Translations under genes and position numbers: made by a program
Source of the DNA: an uncultured Sutterella sp.
GTDB lineage: Bacteria; Pseudomonadota; Gammaproteobacteria; Burkholderiales; Burkholderiaceae_F
Direction of reading: 5' to 3'
NCBI GenBank assembly: GCA_949287305.1
Contig: CASEFX010000034.1
Coordinates: 310,001 to 374,000 of the forward strand
Length of the DNA stretch: 64,000 nt
Notes under the pieces: generated by a model
Databases searched by the model: none
Told to the model about the DNA's origin: nothing
The model's input: the letters and a program-made list of their open reading frames with translations, nothing else
Shown here: piece by piece, positions 36,338 through 43,928 of the stretch
How the letters are laid out: each line of letters opens with the position of its first letter
Position numbering within the stretch: the first letter of the stretch is position 1

Positions 36338-37144
36338 TCAACGAGACGTGTTCTCGCCGCTCTCGCCGATCGTCGTCCTCACGCACCATTCGGACCAGGA
36401 GCCGGGATAGAGCCCCGCGTAGGAAAGGCCGGCGAGCCGCGCGGCGAAGATCGTAAGCGACGCGGCGATCCCGGAGCCGCAGTAGTGCAGAACCGGACGG
36501 CCGTCTCCCTTGAGCGTTTCGGCGAAAATCGCGCGGATCTCTTCGGGCGTGCGCAGACGTCCGTCCTTCAAAAGACGCGAGGCGGGAAGGCTCACCGACT
36601 CAGGAATGCGTCCGGGGCGGGCGTCAACGGGTTCGACGAGCCCCACCCAGCGGTCGTGCGGACGGGCGTCAAGGAGCACGTGCGAACCCGCGCGGAAAAT
36701 CTCGAGCGTCTCTTCGAAGCTGAAGACGCCGGAAGGCTTTTCTGCGAGGGGCGCGAGGGTCTTGGCGGGGCGCGTCGAAGGAGCGTTCACCGTCTCGAAT
36801 CCGAGCCGCGTCCAGAGGGCGAAGCCGCCGTCAAGAAGTGCCGCCTTTGGAAAACCCGCGAGAAGCGCGGCGTACCAGGCGCGGGCGGCCGAGCCCATGC
36901 CGCCGTCGTCGTAGAAGACGACGGTGTCTTCGGGCGTGACGCCGATCGACGCGAGGAAGGCTCGGACTTCTTGGGAGTCCTTCCAGGGATTGCGTCCGCG
37001 GCCGGGTTCGCCCCGGTCGACGAAGGAGGGACAAAGGGGCGCGTGGAGCGCCCCCGGAAGGAAGGCGGCGGGGGCGGGACGCACGTCGACGACGACGGCG
37101 TCCGCGGCGCGGAGCGCTTCGGGGGAAAAGAGAAGATGGGTCAT
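36338..37144 (-). CDS. Rhodanese-type sulfurtransferase (SseA-like)
   Basis: A 268-residue two-domain rhodanese. The N-terminal domain is catalytically silent. The C-terminal domain has the active cysteine C222 in [11 protein letters not shown], resembling the CG(S/T)G loop of 3-mercaptopyruvate sulfurtransferases. [18 protein letters not shown] and [12 protein letters not shown] support the family. Its ATG overlaps the amiC stop (ATGA). The donor (thiosulfate or mercaptopyruvate) is inferred from the CGSG loop only. Confidence 0.9.
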   Translation of the reverse strand: MTHLLFSPEALRAADAVVVDVRPAPAAFLPGALHAPLCPSFVDRGEPGRGRNPWKDSQEVRAFLASIGVTPEDTVVFYDDGGMGSAARAWYAALLAGFPKAALLDGGFALWTRLGFETVNAPSTRPAKTLAPLAEKPSGVFSFEETLEIFRAGSHVLLDARPHDRWVGLVEPVDARPGRIPESVSLPASRLLKDGRLRTPEEIRAIFAETLKGDGRPVLHYCGSGIAASLTIFAARLAGLSYAGLYPGSWSEWCVRTTIGESGENTSR

Positions 37145-38496
37145 GACGATGTGAGCACGCTCGGGTTGGCGGCGATCTGCTTTTTGATGCCCGTGAGAAT
37201 GGCGCGGGCGATTTTCCGCTGGTGAGCGCGGTTTTTGAGAAGGCGCTCTTCCTGCGGGTTCGAGATGAAGGCGGTTTCAACGAGAATCGACGGTATCCCC
37301 TGGCCCTTCAAGACGGCAAAGCCCGCCTGCTCGACCTTTTCCTTGTGAAGACGGTTGATCTTCTTCATTTCGCGCAGCACCGCGGCGCCGAGGCCGAGAC
37401 TGTAGGAAATGGTCCAGGAACTCGTCATGTCGATCAGGACGCTCGCGACGGTCTTGTCGACGTTCGCGATGTTGACGCCGCCGATCAGGTCGGATTCGTT
37501 CTGACGCTGGGCGAGCCATCGGGCCGAAGCGCTCGTCGCGCCCCGCTGCGAAAGCGCAAAGACGGAGGAGCCCCGCGCGGAACTCTTCACCCACGCGTCG
37601 GCGTGGATGCTGATGAGAAGGTGCGCACGGGCCTTGCGGGCGATCGCGACGCGGCCGCCCAAGCTCACGAAGTGGTCCGACGAGCGAGTGAGAATCGCGC
37701 GCATGTCGGGCTCCTTGTTGATTTCGGCGGCGAGGAGCTTTCCGATCGAGAGAACGACGTCCTTCTCGCGCGTCTTGTTGCGGCCGATCGCACCGGGGTC
37801 TTCGCCCCCGTGACCGGGGTCGACCACGATGATGAGACGGTGCTTTTTCTGGGTCGGCTGCTTGGCGGGCGGCTTTACGGGCTTCTTGTCGTCCTTCGCC
37901 GTCGCCACGGGCGGTTTCTTGACGGGCTTCGAGGGTTCGGGGTCCTTCGCGGACTCGGGCTTCTTCTCGTTCTCAAGGTCCGCAAGCAGTGCGGCGAGTG
38001 GATCGTCCTCAACGTCGGTGTCGTCCTCTCCCTCGGCGACGCCCGCGAGGATCTTGCTGATGGGGTCGACGGGGACGGCCGGATAGAGGTCGAAGACGAG
38101 GCGGTACTTGTAGTTCGCAAAGGGCTTCAACTGAAAGACCTCGGGCTTCACGTCCGTTTTGAGGTCCATGACGAGACGCACGATGCCGGGCTGATACTGG
38201 CCGATGCGCATCGCCTGAATGTAGGGGTCGTCCGCCTTGACGGCTTCGATCTGCTTTTTGAGCGAAGCCGTGAAGTCGAGCCCTTCGATGTCGACCACGA
38301 GCCGAAGCGGGCGCGAGGAGCGCACGAAGAAGTATTTGAACTTGAGCGGGCCGTCGTGCTCGAGCGTGACGCGCGTGTATTCCTGCGCAGGCCACATGCG
38401 CACGGCGACCATCTGGGCGCCGCGCGCGAAGTCCGCGGGCAGGAAGGAAAAGAGCAGCGTCCCGGCGGCGCCGGCGATCAGTTCGCGGCGTCGCAT
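37141..38496 (-). CDS. amiC: N-acetylmuramoyl-L-alanine amidase (AmiC type, AMIN + Amidase_3)
   Basis: A 451-residue periplasmic cell-wall amidase for daughter-cell separation. The N-terminus MRRRELIAGAAGTLLFS has an Arg-rich start as in Tat or Sec signals, like E. coli AmiC. The AMIN domain covers about 30-145, followed by a Lys/Pro/Asp-rich linker (160-215) and the zinc amidase domain from about 220: VVDPGHGGEDPGAIG, LSIHADAW, and the late Glu in ILVETAFISNPQEE. It overlaps tsaE by 19 bp upstream, a common proteobacterial order. Confidence 0.95.
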   Translation of the reverse strand: MRRRELIAGAAGTLLFSFLPADFARGAQMVAVRMWPAQEYTRVTLEHDGPLKFKYFFVRSSRPLRLVVDIEGLDFTASLKKQIEAVKADDPYIQAMRIGQYQPGIVRLVMDLKTDVKPEVFQLKPFANYKYRLVFDLYPAVPVDPISKILAGVAEGEDDTDVEDDPLAALLADLENEKKPESAKDPEPSKPVKKPPVATAKDDKKPVKPPAKQPTQKKHRLIIVVDPGHGGEDPGAIGRNKTREKDVVLSIGKLLAAEINKEPDMRAILTRSSDHFVSLGGRVAIARKARAHLLISIHADAWVKSSARGSSVFALSQRGATSASARWLAQRQNESDLIGGVNIANVDKTVASVLIDMTSSWTISYSLGLGAAVLREMKKINRLHKEKVEQAGFAVLKGQGIPSILVETAFISNPQEERLLKNRAHQRKIARAILTGIKKQIAANPSVLTSS

Positions 38497-38981
38497 GCGA
38501 GGGCCTCGAAGATTTGCCGGCCGGCGGGGGTGAGGGCGCGAAGGCGCGCGCGGCGGCCGAGTCCGTCGTGCTCGAGTTCGATCACGGCGTCGGCGTCGGG
38601 AAGATAGGGGAGCGCCTTTTCACTCCACTCGGTGACGGCGAGAGTGCCCGGCGCGAAGTCGTCGCGAAAGCCCGCGTCTTCGAATTCGATCGGATCTTCG
38701 AAGCGGTAGAAGTCAAAGTGCGCGAGCGTGACGCCCCAGACGGGATAGGTTTCGACGAGCGAAAACGTGGGGCTCTTGACCGGACCCGCAAACCCCGCGG
38801 CGCGCAGCATGGCGCGCACGAGCGAAGTCTTGCCCGCGCCGAGGTTGCCTTCAAGACGCAGTGCAAAGCCCTTTTCCCGGAGCAGTTCGGCGTTGCGGCC
38901 GAAGGCGTCGGAGAGCCGGGCGCCGAGACGGTCGGTGTCTTCCGGCGTCGGAAGGGCAAGGGTCAAAACGGATTCGGACAC
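38478..38981 (-). CDS. tsaE: tRNA threonylcarbamoyladenosine biosynthesis ATPase TsaE
   Basis: A 167-residue P-loop ATPase that drives the TsaD/TsaB complex in t6A formation. Walker A is LEGNLGAGKTSLVRAML (about residue 44), followed by VKSPTFSLVETYPV and AHFDFYRFEDPIEFEDAGF, all diagnostic. Slightly longer at the C-terminus than the 153-residue E. coli protein because of the amiC overlap region. First gene of the block; the next upstream feature is the oppositely oriented tRNA-Thr promoter. Confidence 0.95.
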   Translation of the reverse strand: MSESVLTLALPTPEDTDRLGARLSDAFGRNAELLREKGFALRLEGNLGAGKTSLVRAMLRAAGFAGPVKSPTFSLVETYPVWGVTLAHFDFYRFEDPIEFEDAGFRDDFAPGTLAVTEWSEKALPYLPDADAVIELEHDGLGRRARLRALTPAGRQIFEALACDAAN

Positions 38982-39111
38982 GGAGCACCTGTGTGAAAAA
39001 GAGAGAGAAGAGTCATTGTAAGCGACGCGAAGGACTCATCGCCCGCAATCGAATGCAAAGACGTGCAATGAAGCGATGCAAGGGGTAGATGTAACAAATT
39101 GTAAACGCCTC

Positions 39112-39140
39112 TTGCCTTTTTCTGAGGATTTCTGCATAAT
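39112..39140 (+). promoter_or_regulatory. Promoter of tRNA-Thr
   Basis: TTGCCT (39112-39117), 17-bp spacer, CATAAT (39135-39140), placed about 45 bp before the mature tRNA 5' end. Confidence 0.6.
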
Positions 39141-39185
39141 TCCAATTCTCCGATGAGCACTGCTCGACGGAGAAAAAAATGGGAA

Positions 39186-39261
39186 GCCGGAGTAGCTCAG
39201 CTGGTAGAGCAGCGCATTCGTAATGCGAAGGTCGGGAGTTCAAATCTCTTCTCCGGCACCA
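39186..39261 (+). tRNA. tRNA-Thr (anticodon CGT), CCA encoded
   Basis: 76 nt. Acceptor GCCGGAG pairs with CTCCGGC, the D-arm is GCTC...GAGC, the anticodon loop is TTCGTAA (anticodon CGT), and the T-arm has TTCAAAT. It is nearly the same in layout as E. coli tRNA-Thr(CGT), and the CCA end is encoded. A strong terminator follows within 12 bp. It lies at the boundary between core genes and the AT-rich island. Confidence 0.97.
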
Positions 39262-39272
39262 TCAAACAGAGA

Positions 39273-39308
39273 GGTCTAAAACAAGTTTTCTTGTTTTAGA
39301 CCTTTTTT
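39273..39308 (+). terminator. Terminator after tRNA-Thr
   Basis: GGTCTAAAACAAG (39273-39285), TTTT loop, CTTGTTTTAGACC (39290-39302), then six T (39303-39308). A perfect 13-bp stem. Confidence 0.95.
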
Positions 39309-39342
39309 GCATTTCGGTGTCGGAAAACCTTTCCGTCGCCCG

Positions 39343-39377
39343 AAAGAGCACGCCCGACCGGGAAAACCGGCCGGGCG
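39343..39377 (-). terminator. Terminator of the truncated minus-strand gene
   Basis: CGCCCG-CCGG (39351-39361) pairs with CCGG-CGGGCG (39367-39377) with one bulge each side. On the minus strand GCTCTTTC follows. It fits as the natural end of the gene fragment at 39401-39592. Confidence 0.6.
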
Positions 39378-39400
39378 TTTCGTCATCCAGCATCCCGCCG

Positions 39401-39592
39401 TCAGCGGGCGGGCGTCTTGTTCGTCGCCGCCTTGTCCGCGTCGACGGACGTCCATTCAATGATGACACAGAAGGTACCAGTGCAACGAACGACTTTAGAT
39501 GCGCACTGCTCGACGCATTGGCCGCCCCGCCGCGTATTGTCGCCGCTGAGGGACTTATTACTGGCGTGGGTTTGACAAAGAAGTTGCAGAAA
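39401..39592 (-). pseudogene. Headless 3' fragment of a GC-rich host gene
   Basis: The minus-strand frame from the stop at 39401 is open for 63 codons back to a TAA at 39593 but contains no ATG, GTG or TTG. The last 35 codons have the GC-rich third positions of the core genes and end IIEWTSVDADKAATNKTPAR. Before that lies a cysteine-rich stretch (CVEQCASKVVRCTGTFCV). It is followed by its own terminator. The upstream half is missing, replaced by AT-rich sequence, so it looks like a gene cut off when the island inserted. The parent gene is not recognised. Confidence 0.5.
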
Positions 39593-39855
39593 TTACTCTG
39601 ACTTTGAATCTCGGAACGAGATGACGTAATTGGCGTTCGGTTTGGAGTGTGTCGATTCCTTCTACGACACATGTGCAGAACCTTGAGAGAAAAGACTTAC
39701 GCTAGTGTGAGATCGAGTGTGATTGACAAAGAAGAAAGCCTTTCCGAACGGGGGGTTTTAGGTTGCCAACAACATCTCACTGGCGCCAGCTATCCCTAGT
39801 GTGTCAAAATGACCGAACTGCGGTTCGACAAAATAAACTTCAACAGGTGAGAGTA

Positions 39856-40779
39856 ATGGATGAAAACTCTTTGGAGAAAAATGATTTAAGTCAAATCACT
39901 GATGATGAATTGAGAATTGTCATCAAGATTGAAGGAGATGGGTTGGAGGGGCAGATTGATGCTGCCATTGCTTCACAGATCCTTGTGATTCAGCACGAGA
40001 TCTTCCGCATTGTGAAGATTGTGGCATTTGGTGATGAAGCATCGACAAGGCGACTACCAAGGGATATCAAAAATAAACTGTTTGTTCAGTTCAAGGTAGA
40101 ACGTGGATGCACTGAAATACTTGGAGAAATCCTTAATCCGTTGAGTGCAGTTTTTTCAGTCTGGGGTAATAAAATGACGCCCGAGCAATTGCTTGATTTG
40201 AGTAAAACTATCGCATATCTCTTTGTTGGTGGATCTTTGACTGCGGGGGCCTTGATCTGGGCAAAAGAAATTATCGTGAAATATCTTGATAACAAACATG
40301 CACAACAGACATCGCAACAAAGTTATCAGCACGCGGAGGCGATTGCAGACAAGCTCATTGAGTGTGTGAGGTCTGCGCCGAATACTATTGTTGAGGCAGC
40401 GGCTAAGAATTTTCCTAATGCTTATAAATTAGATTATGGTCCCCAAAAGTTTAATCAGCAACAGCTTGATGAATTTCGTGGACGGTCACCGAGATCTAAA
40501 ATTCACGATACTAGAAAAACTCAGAGTTTCATTATTCTCAAATTAAACGGCGAGAAGAGGCCGACTTTCTATGCGGAGCTTCAGGAATTTCCTGATGGTA
40601 ATACGGTTAAGGCAACTTACAGCCAGTCTGAAGATTCACTTTTTGATGAATCTGAAGATTATGTTCTTCGCGCTATGAGTTTGGCTTTTGCGGAAAATGA
40701 GCCGATTGATCTATCTGTCGTCTACTCAAGCAATGAGGCTGGTGAAATCGTTGGTGTGGTGATCTTGGGAACGGCGTAA
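39856..40779 (+). CDS. Unknown AT-rich island protein with one membrane helix
   Basis: A 307-residue protein I do not recognise. The N-terminal 100 residues are acidic and mixed alpha/beta. A single hydrophobic segment, IAYLFVGGSLTAGALIW (about residues 120-140), splits it from a 160-residue C-terminal part with a Gln-rich helix (HAQQTSQQSYQHAEAI) and a beta-rich end (FIILKLNGEKRPTFYAEL, LSVVYSSNEAGEIVGVVIL). The ATG at 39856 is preferred over 39763 because the first 31 codons of the longer reading look non-coding. Low-GC codons indicate acquisition from elsewhere. Twice upstream occurs TTGACAAAGAAG (39572, 39723), possible -35 regions. Confidence 0.75.
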   Translation: MDENSLEKNDLSQITDDELRIVIKIEGDGLEGQIDAAIASQILVIQHEIFRIVKIVAFGDEASTRRLPRDIKNKLFVQFKVERGCTEILGEILNPLSAVFSVWGNKMTPEQLLDLSKTIAYLFVGGSLTAGALIWAKEIIVKYLDNKHAQQTSQQSYQHAEAIADKLIECVRSAPNTIVEAAAKNFPNAYKLDYGPQKFNQQQLDEFRGRSPRSKIHDTRKTQSFIILKLNGEKRPTFYAELQEFPDGNTVKATYSQSEDSLFDESEDYVLRAMSLAFAENEPIDLSVVYSSNEAGEIVGVVILGTA

Positions 40780-40825
40780 ATAAAGAATGAAAACCTTGCG
40801 CTCTAAGAAGTAAATTAAAAACAAA

Positions 40826-40993
40826 ATGAAAGCGAAAAGGTGGCAGAGTAGGGATGGTTATTGCATGACTGTAGCCGAAGTTGGTTCGGAGTTAATTTGT
40901 CAAGAAAGTCGTTTAACTGAGCTCGCTGATTATGAGCGTTACCGTAAGAGGTGGTTCATTAAGTTGCAAAGCTACCAAATTCTTCACTTTTAG
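40826..40993 (+). CDS. Possible 55-residue island ORF
   Basis: An ATG-started frame of 55 codons, basic and aromatic (RYRKRWFIKLQSYQILHF at its end), 46 bp after the unknown island gene. No clear ribosome site precedes it and no family is recognised. It could be a small partner of the upstream protein or a remnant of a larger gene. Confidence 0.3.
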   Translation: MKAKRWQSRDGYCMTVAEVGSELICQESRLTELADYERYRKRWFIKLQSYQILHF

Positions 40994-41066
40994 TGACTGA
41001 ACTGAATTTGTTCAAGGCTGGTGTAGGCTTTAAGCGTTTTTACTGTGTCGGGGCATGGATTCGGTG

Positions 41067-41119
41067 CAGGCGAGCGACAACTTCTAGAGTTGAACGGTCG
41101 CCTGTCTCCGATTTTTTTT
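41067..41119 (+). terminator. Terminator-like double-stem structure at the island's right end
   Basis: CAGGCGA (41067-41073) pairs with TCGCCTG (41098-41104), with an inner perfect stem CAACT/AGTTG (41078-41082/41088-41092), followed by eight T (41112-41119). It could end the island transcript. Confidence 0.6.
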
Positions 41120-41189
41120 CATGCATCAGTAAAAGCGCCCTAAACAGTGAAAAATACTTGCCAGCCGCTTTCTGTTCTTTATGCATTCA

Positions 41190-43700
41190 TCAACGGGCGG
41201 GAGCTTGTTCGGTTCTTCCTGTTTTGTCGCCCTCCATCTTTTCGGCGATCGCGTCGTTGAGCGCGTCGACGATCCCCTTGGCGAGGGCGTCGCGGTCGAG
41301 CCCCGCCGCCGAGACGCGGCCGTTTTCATATTTGAGGTCGTTCAAGGTGATGCGGGCGTTCAGGACCTTGTTCACCTTTCCCGCCTGCTTTTCAAGCCCT
41401 CTCTTGCCCGTGAGCGCTCCGAAGATCGAAGCGATTTCGGCGACCTTTTCAATCTGCTTCGTTTCCTTGGTGCCGGGCTTTTCGATGACGAGCGTCTTCA
41501 CCGCCGCGCGAAGCGGCTCCTTCGTGTCGACGTCCATTCCCGTGAGGCGAAGCCCGTTCAAGGTCGCAAGCGACTTGTTGCCCGCGTCGACGAGGTCGAA
41601 CTTGGTGAGCGACGCGTCGCCCTTCCACTCTACGACCGGCGTGTCCTTCTGCATGGCAAGCGCCAGATCCCCAGCGACGTTGAGGGTGCCCGACTTTGCG
41701 CCGTAGCCCGCGAACTTTCTCGTGAGCGGCGAGAAGGGCGAGAGCTGCAGATTCTTCGTCGTGAGCGCGAGGTTCGCGGCGACCGGATTGGCGCCCGCCT
41801 TCCCCTTGACAGACAAAGACCCGCCCGCCACGTTGGCGGAGAGCGAAAGGTCGCCCCGGTTATCCTTCGCGGAAGAGAACTTCTGGGCGGACACCTGAAG
41901 CTTCGAGACCGAAATCGCGGTCTGGGGCGAGGTCGTCTGATCCTTGTAGTTGACCGTGGCGTTGCGAAGCGTCGCCTTGCCGAGCGACCAGTTCCAGGGG
42001 GCCGTTGCGTCCGCCTCCGCGACCTTTTCGGTCTTGGGCGCGGCTTCCTTCTTGTCGGCGGTGTCGCCGCCGACGAAGGGGAGGTTGAGGCCCGACTTCG
42101 TGTTCCGGAGATTCACCATGACGGTGTCGAAGAGCACCGTGTCGACGGCGACGTTCTTCTTCGCAAGGTCGAAGGCGCTCACGGCCACGTTGGCGTTCTT
42201 GAGCGACAAGAGCGTGTCGAGGCGGTTCTTCACCGTGATGCGCGTAAGCGTGAGATTCCCGCTTGCGGTCGTGTTCGTCTCATCGTGACGGGCGTTCACC
42301 GTAAAGTTCGCGAGACCCGCGACGTCAAGGCCCGTGGCGCTCTGCACGTAGCCCGCCGCCTGACGGAAGTTGATCTTGTCCCCGGAGAGGCTTGCCGCCA
42401 CCTTGAGGGGCGAGAGCGAAACCGTGCCCTTGAGGTTGGTTGTGCCGTCGAGCACCCGCGCCGAGAGCGCAAAGCCCGCGGGCGCGGCCCCTTCGGCCGA
42501 CGTGAGTTTCGTGAGGTCGGCCTTGAGGTTCGAAACCGACATGTTGACGGCCGGACGGACCTTGCCGTCGTGCCAGGTGAGGGTGCCGTTGCGCACCGAG
42601 AGGGCGCCGAGCGACCAGGCCCAGGGCGCGGAAGACGCCCCGGGGCTCTGCGAAGCGGCTTCCTTCGGAGCCGTCTCGTTCGACGCGGCGGCGGTCGCCG
42701 CGAGAACGCCGTCTCCCATCGTGAGGTTGGCCTTGGGGCTTTCGATCGCGACGGTGTTGATGTCGATTCTCTGTCCGATCGGGTCGATTTCCTTGGCGTC
42801 GACCGTGAGCGACTTGGCGCTCAAAAGGAGAGCGTCCTTCCCTGCGACGCGCTGTTCGACGAGCACGTCGTCGAGTCCCACCTTCCCTGAGACGAGAAGC
42901 TGCGCGGGGTTGCCCCCCGTGGGATTGCGGAATACGAGCGAAAGGTCGCTCGTGAGAAGCCCCTTTTGCAGGTGGGCGGGCGCCGTGCGAAGCGCGGGCA
43001 CGAGCTGCAGAAGCGGCACGACATCGAGTTTCGAGACGTTGAGGCGAAGCTGCGCTTCGAGCGACTGTCCGAAGGGTCGGGTCGAGCCCGTCGCGACGAT
43101 CGGCGTCCCGTTGAGTTTGAGCGAAAGTTTCGGCGTCACGATGCTTTCGCGCTCGGCGGGGAGCGTGCTCACGAAGGGAAGCGCAAGCGTCAGGTCCTCG
43201 ATTTTCTGGTCGATTCCGCGCGTCTTGTCGACGAAGCGAAGTGAGGTGTCCGAAACGTTCACGTTGTAGACCGCGAAGGCGGGAAGCGCAGAGTCGGCCG
43301 CCGTTTCGGCGGGCGCGTCGTTCGACTCGTACTTTTCGGCTTCCTTGAGATTTTCGTCCGACCAGGTGAGCGTGCCGTGCAGACCCTTGACGGTCACCTC
43401 TTCGATGACGGGCGCCATGTTGGTGATCGTCGCGCCGCTCGCGTCCACCGCGAGTTCGTCGAGCGTGAGGAAGTAGCCCGCGCCCTCCTGACTCTTGATG
43501 GAAAGTCCCTCCAATTCAAAGCGCCAGGTCCAGGGATTGAAGCGGATGTCCTTCACCGCGACGGTGCGGCCGAGTTCGGTGCTGCCGAAACGCTCGAGCA
43601 CGGTTCTCGCGACGTAGGGGACGCCGAAGTAGCCGAGGCCCGCGTAGAGCGCGGCGCCCACGGCGACGGTGATGCCGGAAACTTTCAGAAATTTGGACAT
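41190..43700 (-). CDS. AsmA-like/DUF748 large envelope protein
   Basis: An 836-residue protein with one N-terminal membrane helix (VSGITVAVGAALYAGLGYF, residues 7-25) and a long, repetitive beta-rich periplasmic part. Segments such as VAVKDIRFNPWTWRFELEGL, SKLDVVPLLQLVPALR, and SLTVDAKEIDPIG fit DUF748/AsmA-family proteins (bridge-like proteins linked to lipid transport or outer-membrane balance). GC-rich third positions show it is host-like rather than part of the island. The ATG at 43700 begins MSKFLKVSG; an upstream start at 43754 adds 18 doubtful residues. It is divergent from the metal ATPase. Confidence 0.82.
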   Translation of the reverse strand: MSKFLKVSGITVAVGAALYAGLGYFGVPYVARTVLERFGSTELGRTVAVKDIRFNPWTWRFELEGLSIKSQEGAGYFLTLDELAVDASGATITNMAPVIEEVTVKGLHGTLTWSDENLKEAEKYESNDAPAETAADSALPAFAVYNVNVSDTSLRFVDKTRGIDQKIEDLTLALPFVSTLPAERESIVTPKLSLKLNGTPIVATGSTRPFGQSLEAQLRLNVSKLDVVPLLQLVPALRTAPAHLQKGLLTSDLSLVFRNPTGGNPAQLLVSGKVGLDDVLVEQRVAGKDALLLSAKSLTVDAKEIDPIGQRIDINTVAIESPKANLTMGDGVLAATAAASNETAPKEAASQSPGASSAPWAWSLGALSVRNGTLTWHDGKVRPAVNMSVSNLKADLTKLTSAEGAAPAGFALSARVLDGTTNLKGTVSLSPLKVAASLSGDKINFRQAAGYVQSATGLDVAGLANFTVNARHDETNTTASGNLTLTRITVKNRLDTLLSLKNANVAVSAFDLAKKNVAVDTVLFDTVMVNLRNTKSGLNLPFVGGDTADKKEAAPKTEKVAEADATAPWNWSLGKATLRNATVNYKDQTTSPQTAISVSKLQVSAQKFSSAKDNRGDLSLSANVAGGSLSVKGKAGANPVAANLALTTKNLQLSPFSPLTRKFAGYGAKSGTLNVAGDLALAMQKDTPVVEWKGDASLTKFDLVDAGNKSLATLNGLRLTGMDVDTKEPLRAAVKTLVIEKPGTKETKQIEKVAEIASIFGALTGKRGLEKQAGKVNKVLNARITLNDLKYENGRVSAAGLDRDALAKGIVDALNDAIAEKMEGDKTGRTEQAPAR

Positions 43701-43846
43701 GTTGTCGAGGGGCCCGAAAAGAAGCCGAAGAAAAGATGGAACGTTTGTTCTCATTATTATCGCCCCGAGGGACGGGGACGCGGCAAACGAAAAATCTTTC
43801 TCCCTCCAAACGTGACGAAACGTGTCGAATTTTTGTCTCGGGCGGC

Positions 43847-43877
43847 TTGACCTTCAAGTTTCTTGAAGGTGTGTAAT
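43847..43877 (+). promoter_or_regulatory. MerR-family (ZntR/CadR/PbrR-like) promoter-operator of the metal ATPase
   Basis: TTGACC (-35, 43847-43852) and TGTAAT (-10, 43872-43877) are spaced by 19 bp, the overlong spacer typical of MerR-type promoters. Between them lies a perfect 9-bp dyad, ACCTTCAAG (43850-43858) and CTTGAAGGT (43862-43870). No merR-type gene is in the window, so the activator must be encoded elsewhere. Confidence 0.85.
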
Positions 43878-43928
43878 GCCGATAACAGTCAAAAATCGTT
43901 TCGAAGGAAACGACCCGGAGAGTTTGGA

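Larger units (their letters stand above)
39540..41185. mobile_element. AT-rich genomic island next to tRNA-Thr
   Basis: Between the headless fragment and the DUF748 gene, base use changes abruptly from GC-rich to AT-rich, including codon third positions. It holds one clear gene (39856-40779), one doubtful small ORF and a terminator-like hairpin. Placement beside a tRNA gene suits an integrated element, but no integrase and no duplicated tRNA 3' end were found, so its mobility is inferred from composition only. Confidence 0.5.

Noticed and set aside
39262..39672. A 136-codon minus-strand frame over the tRNA-Thr terminator
   Set aside because: It runs through a terminator, and another minus frame (ending 39401) has the host-like codon pattern there.
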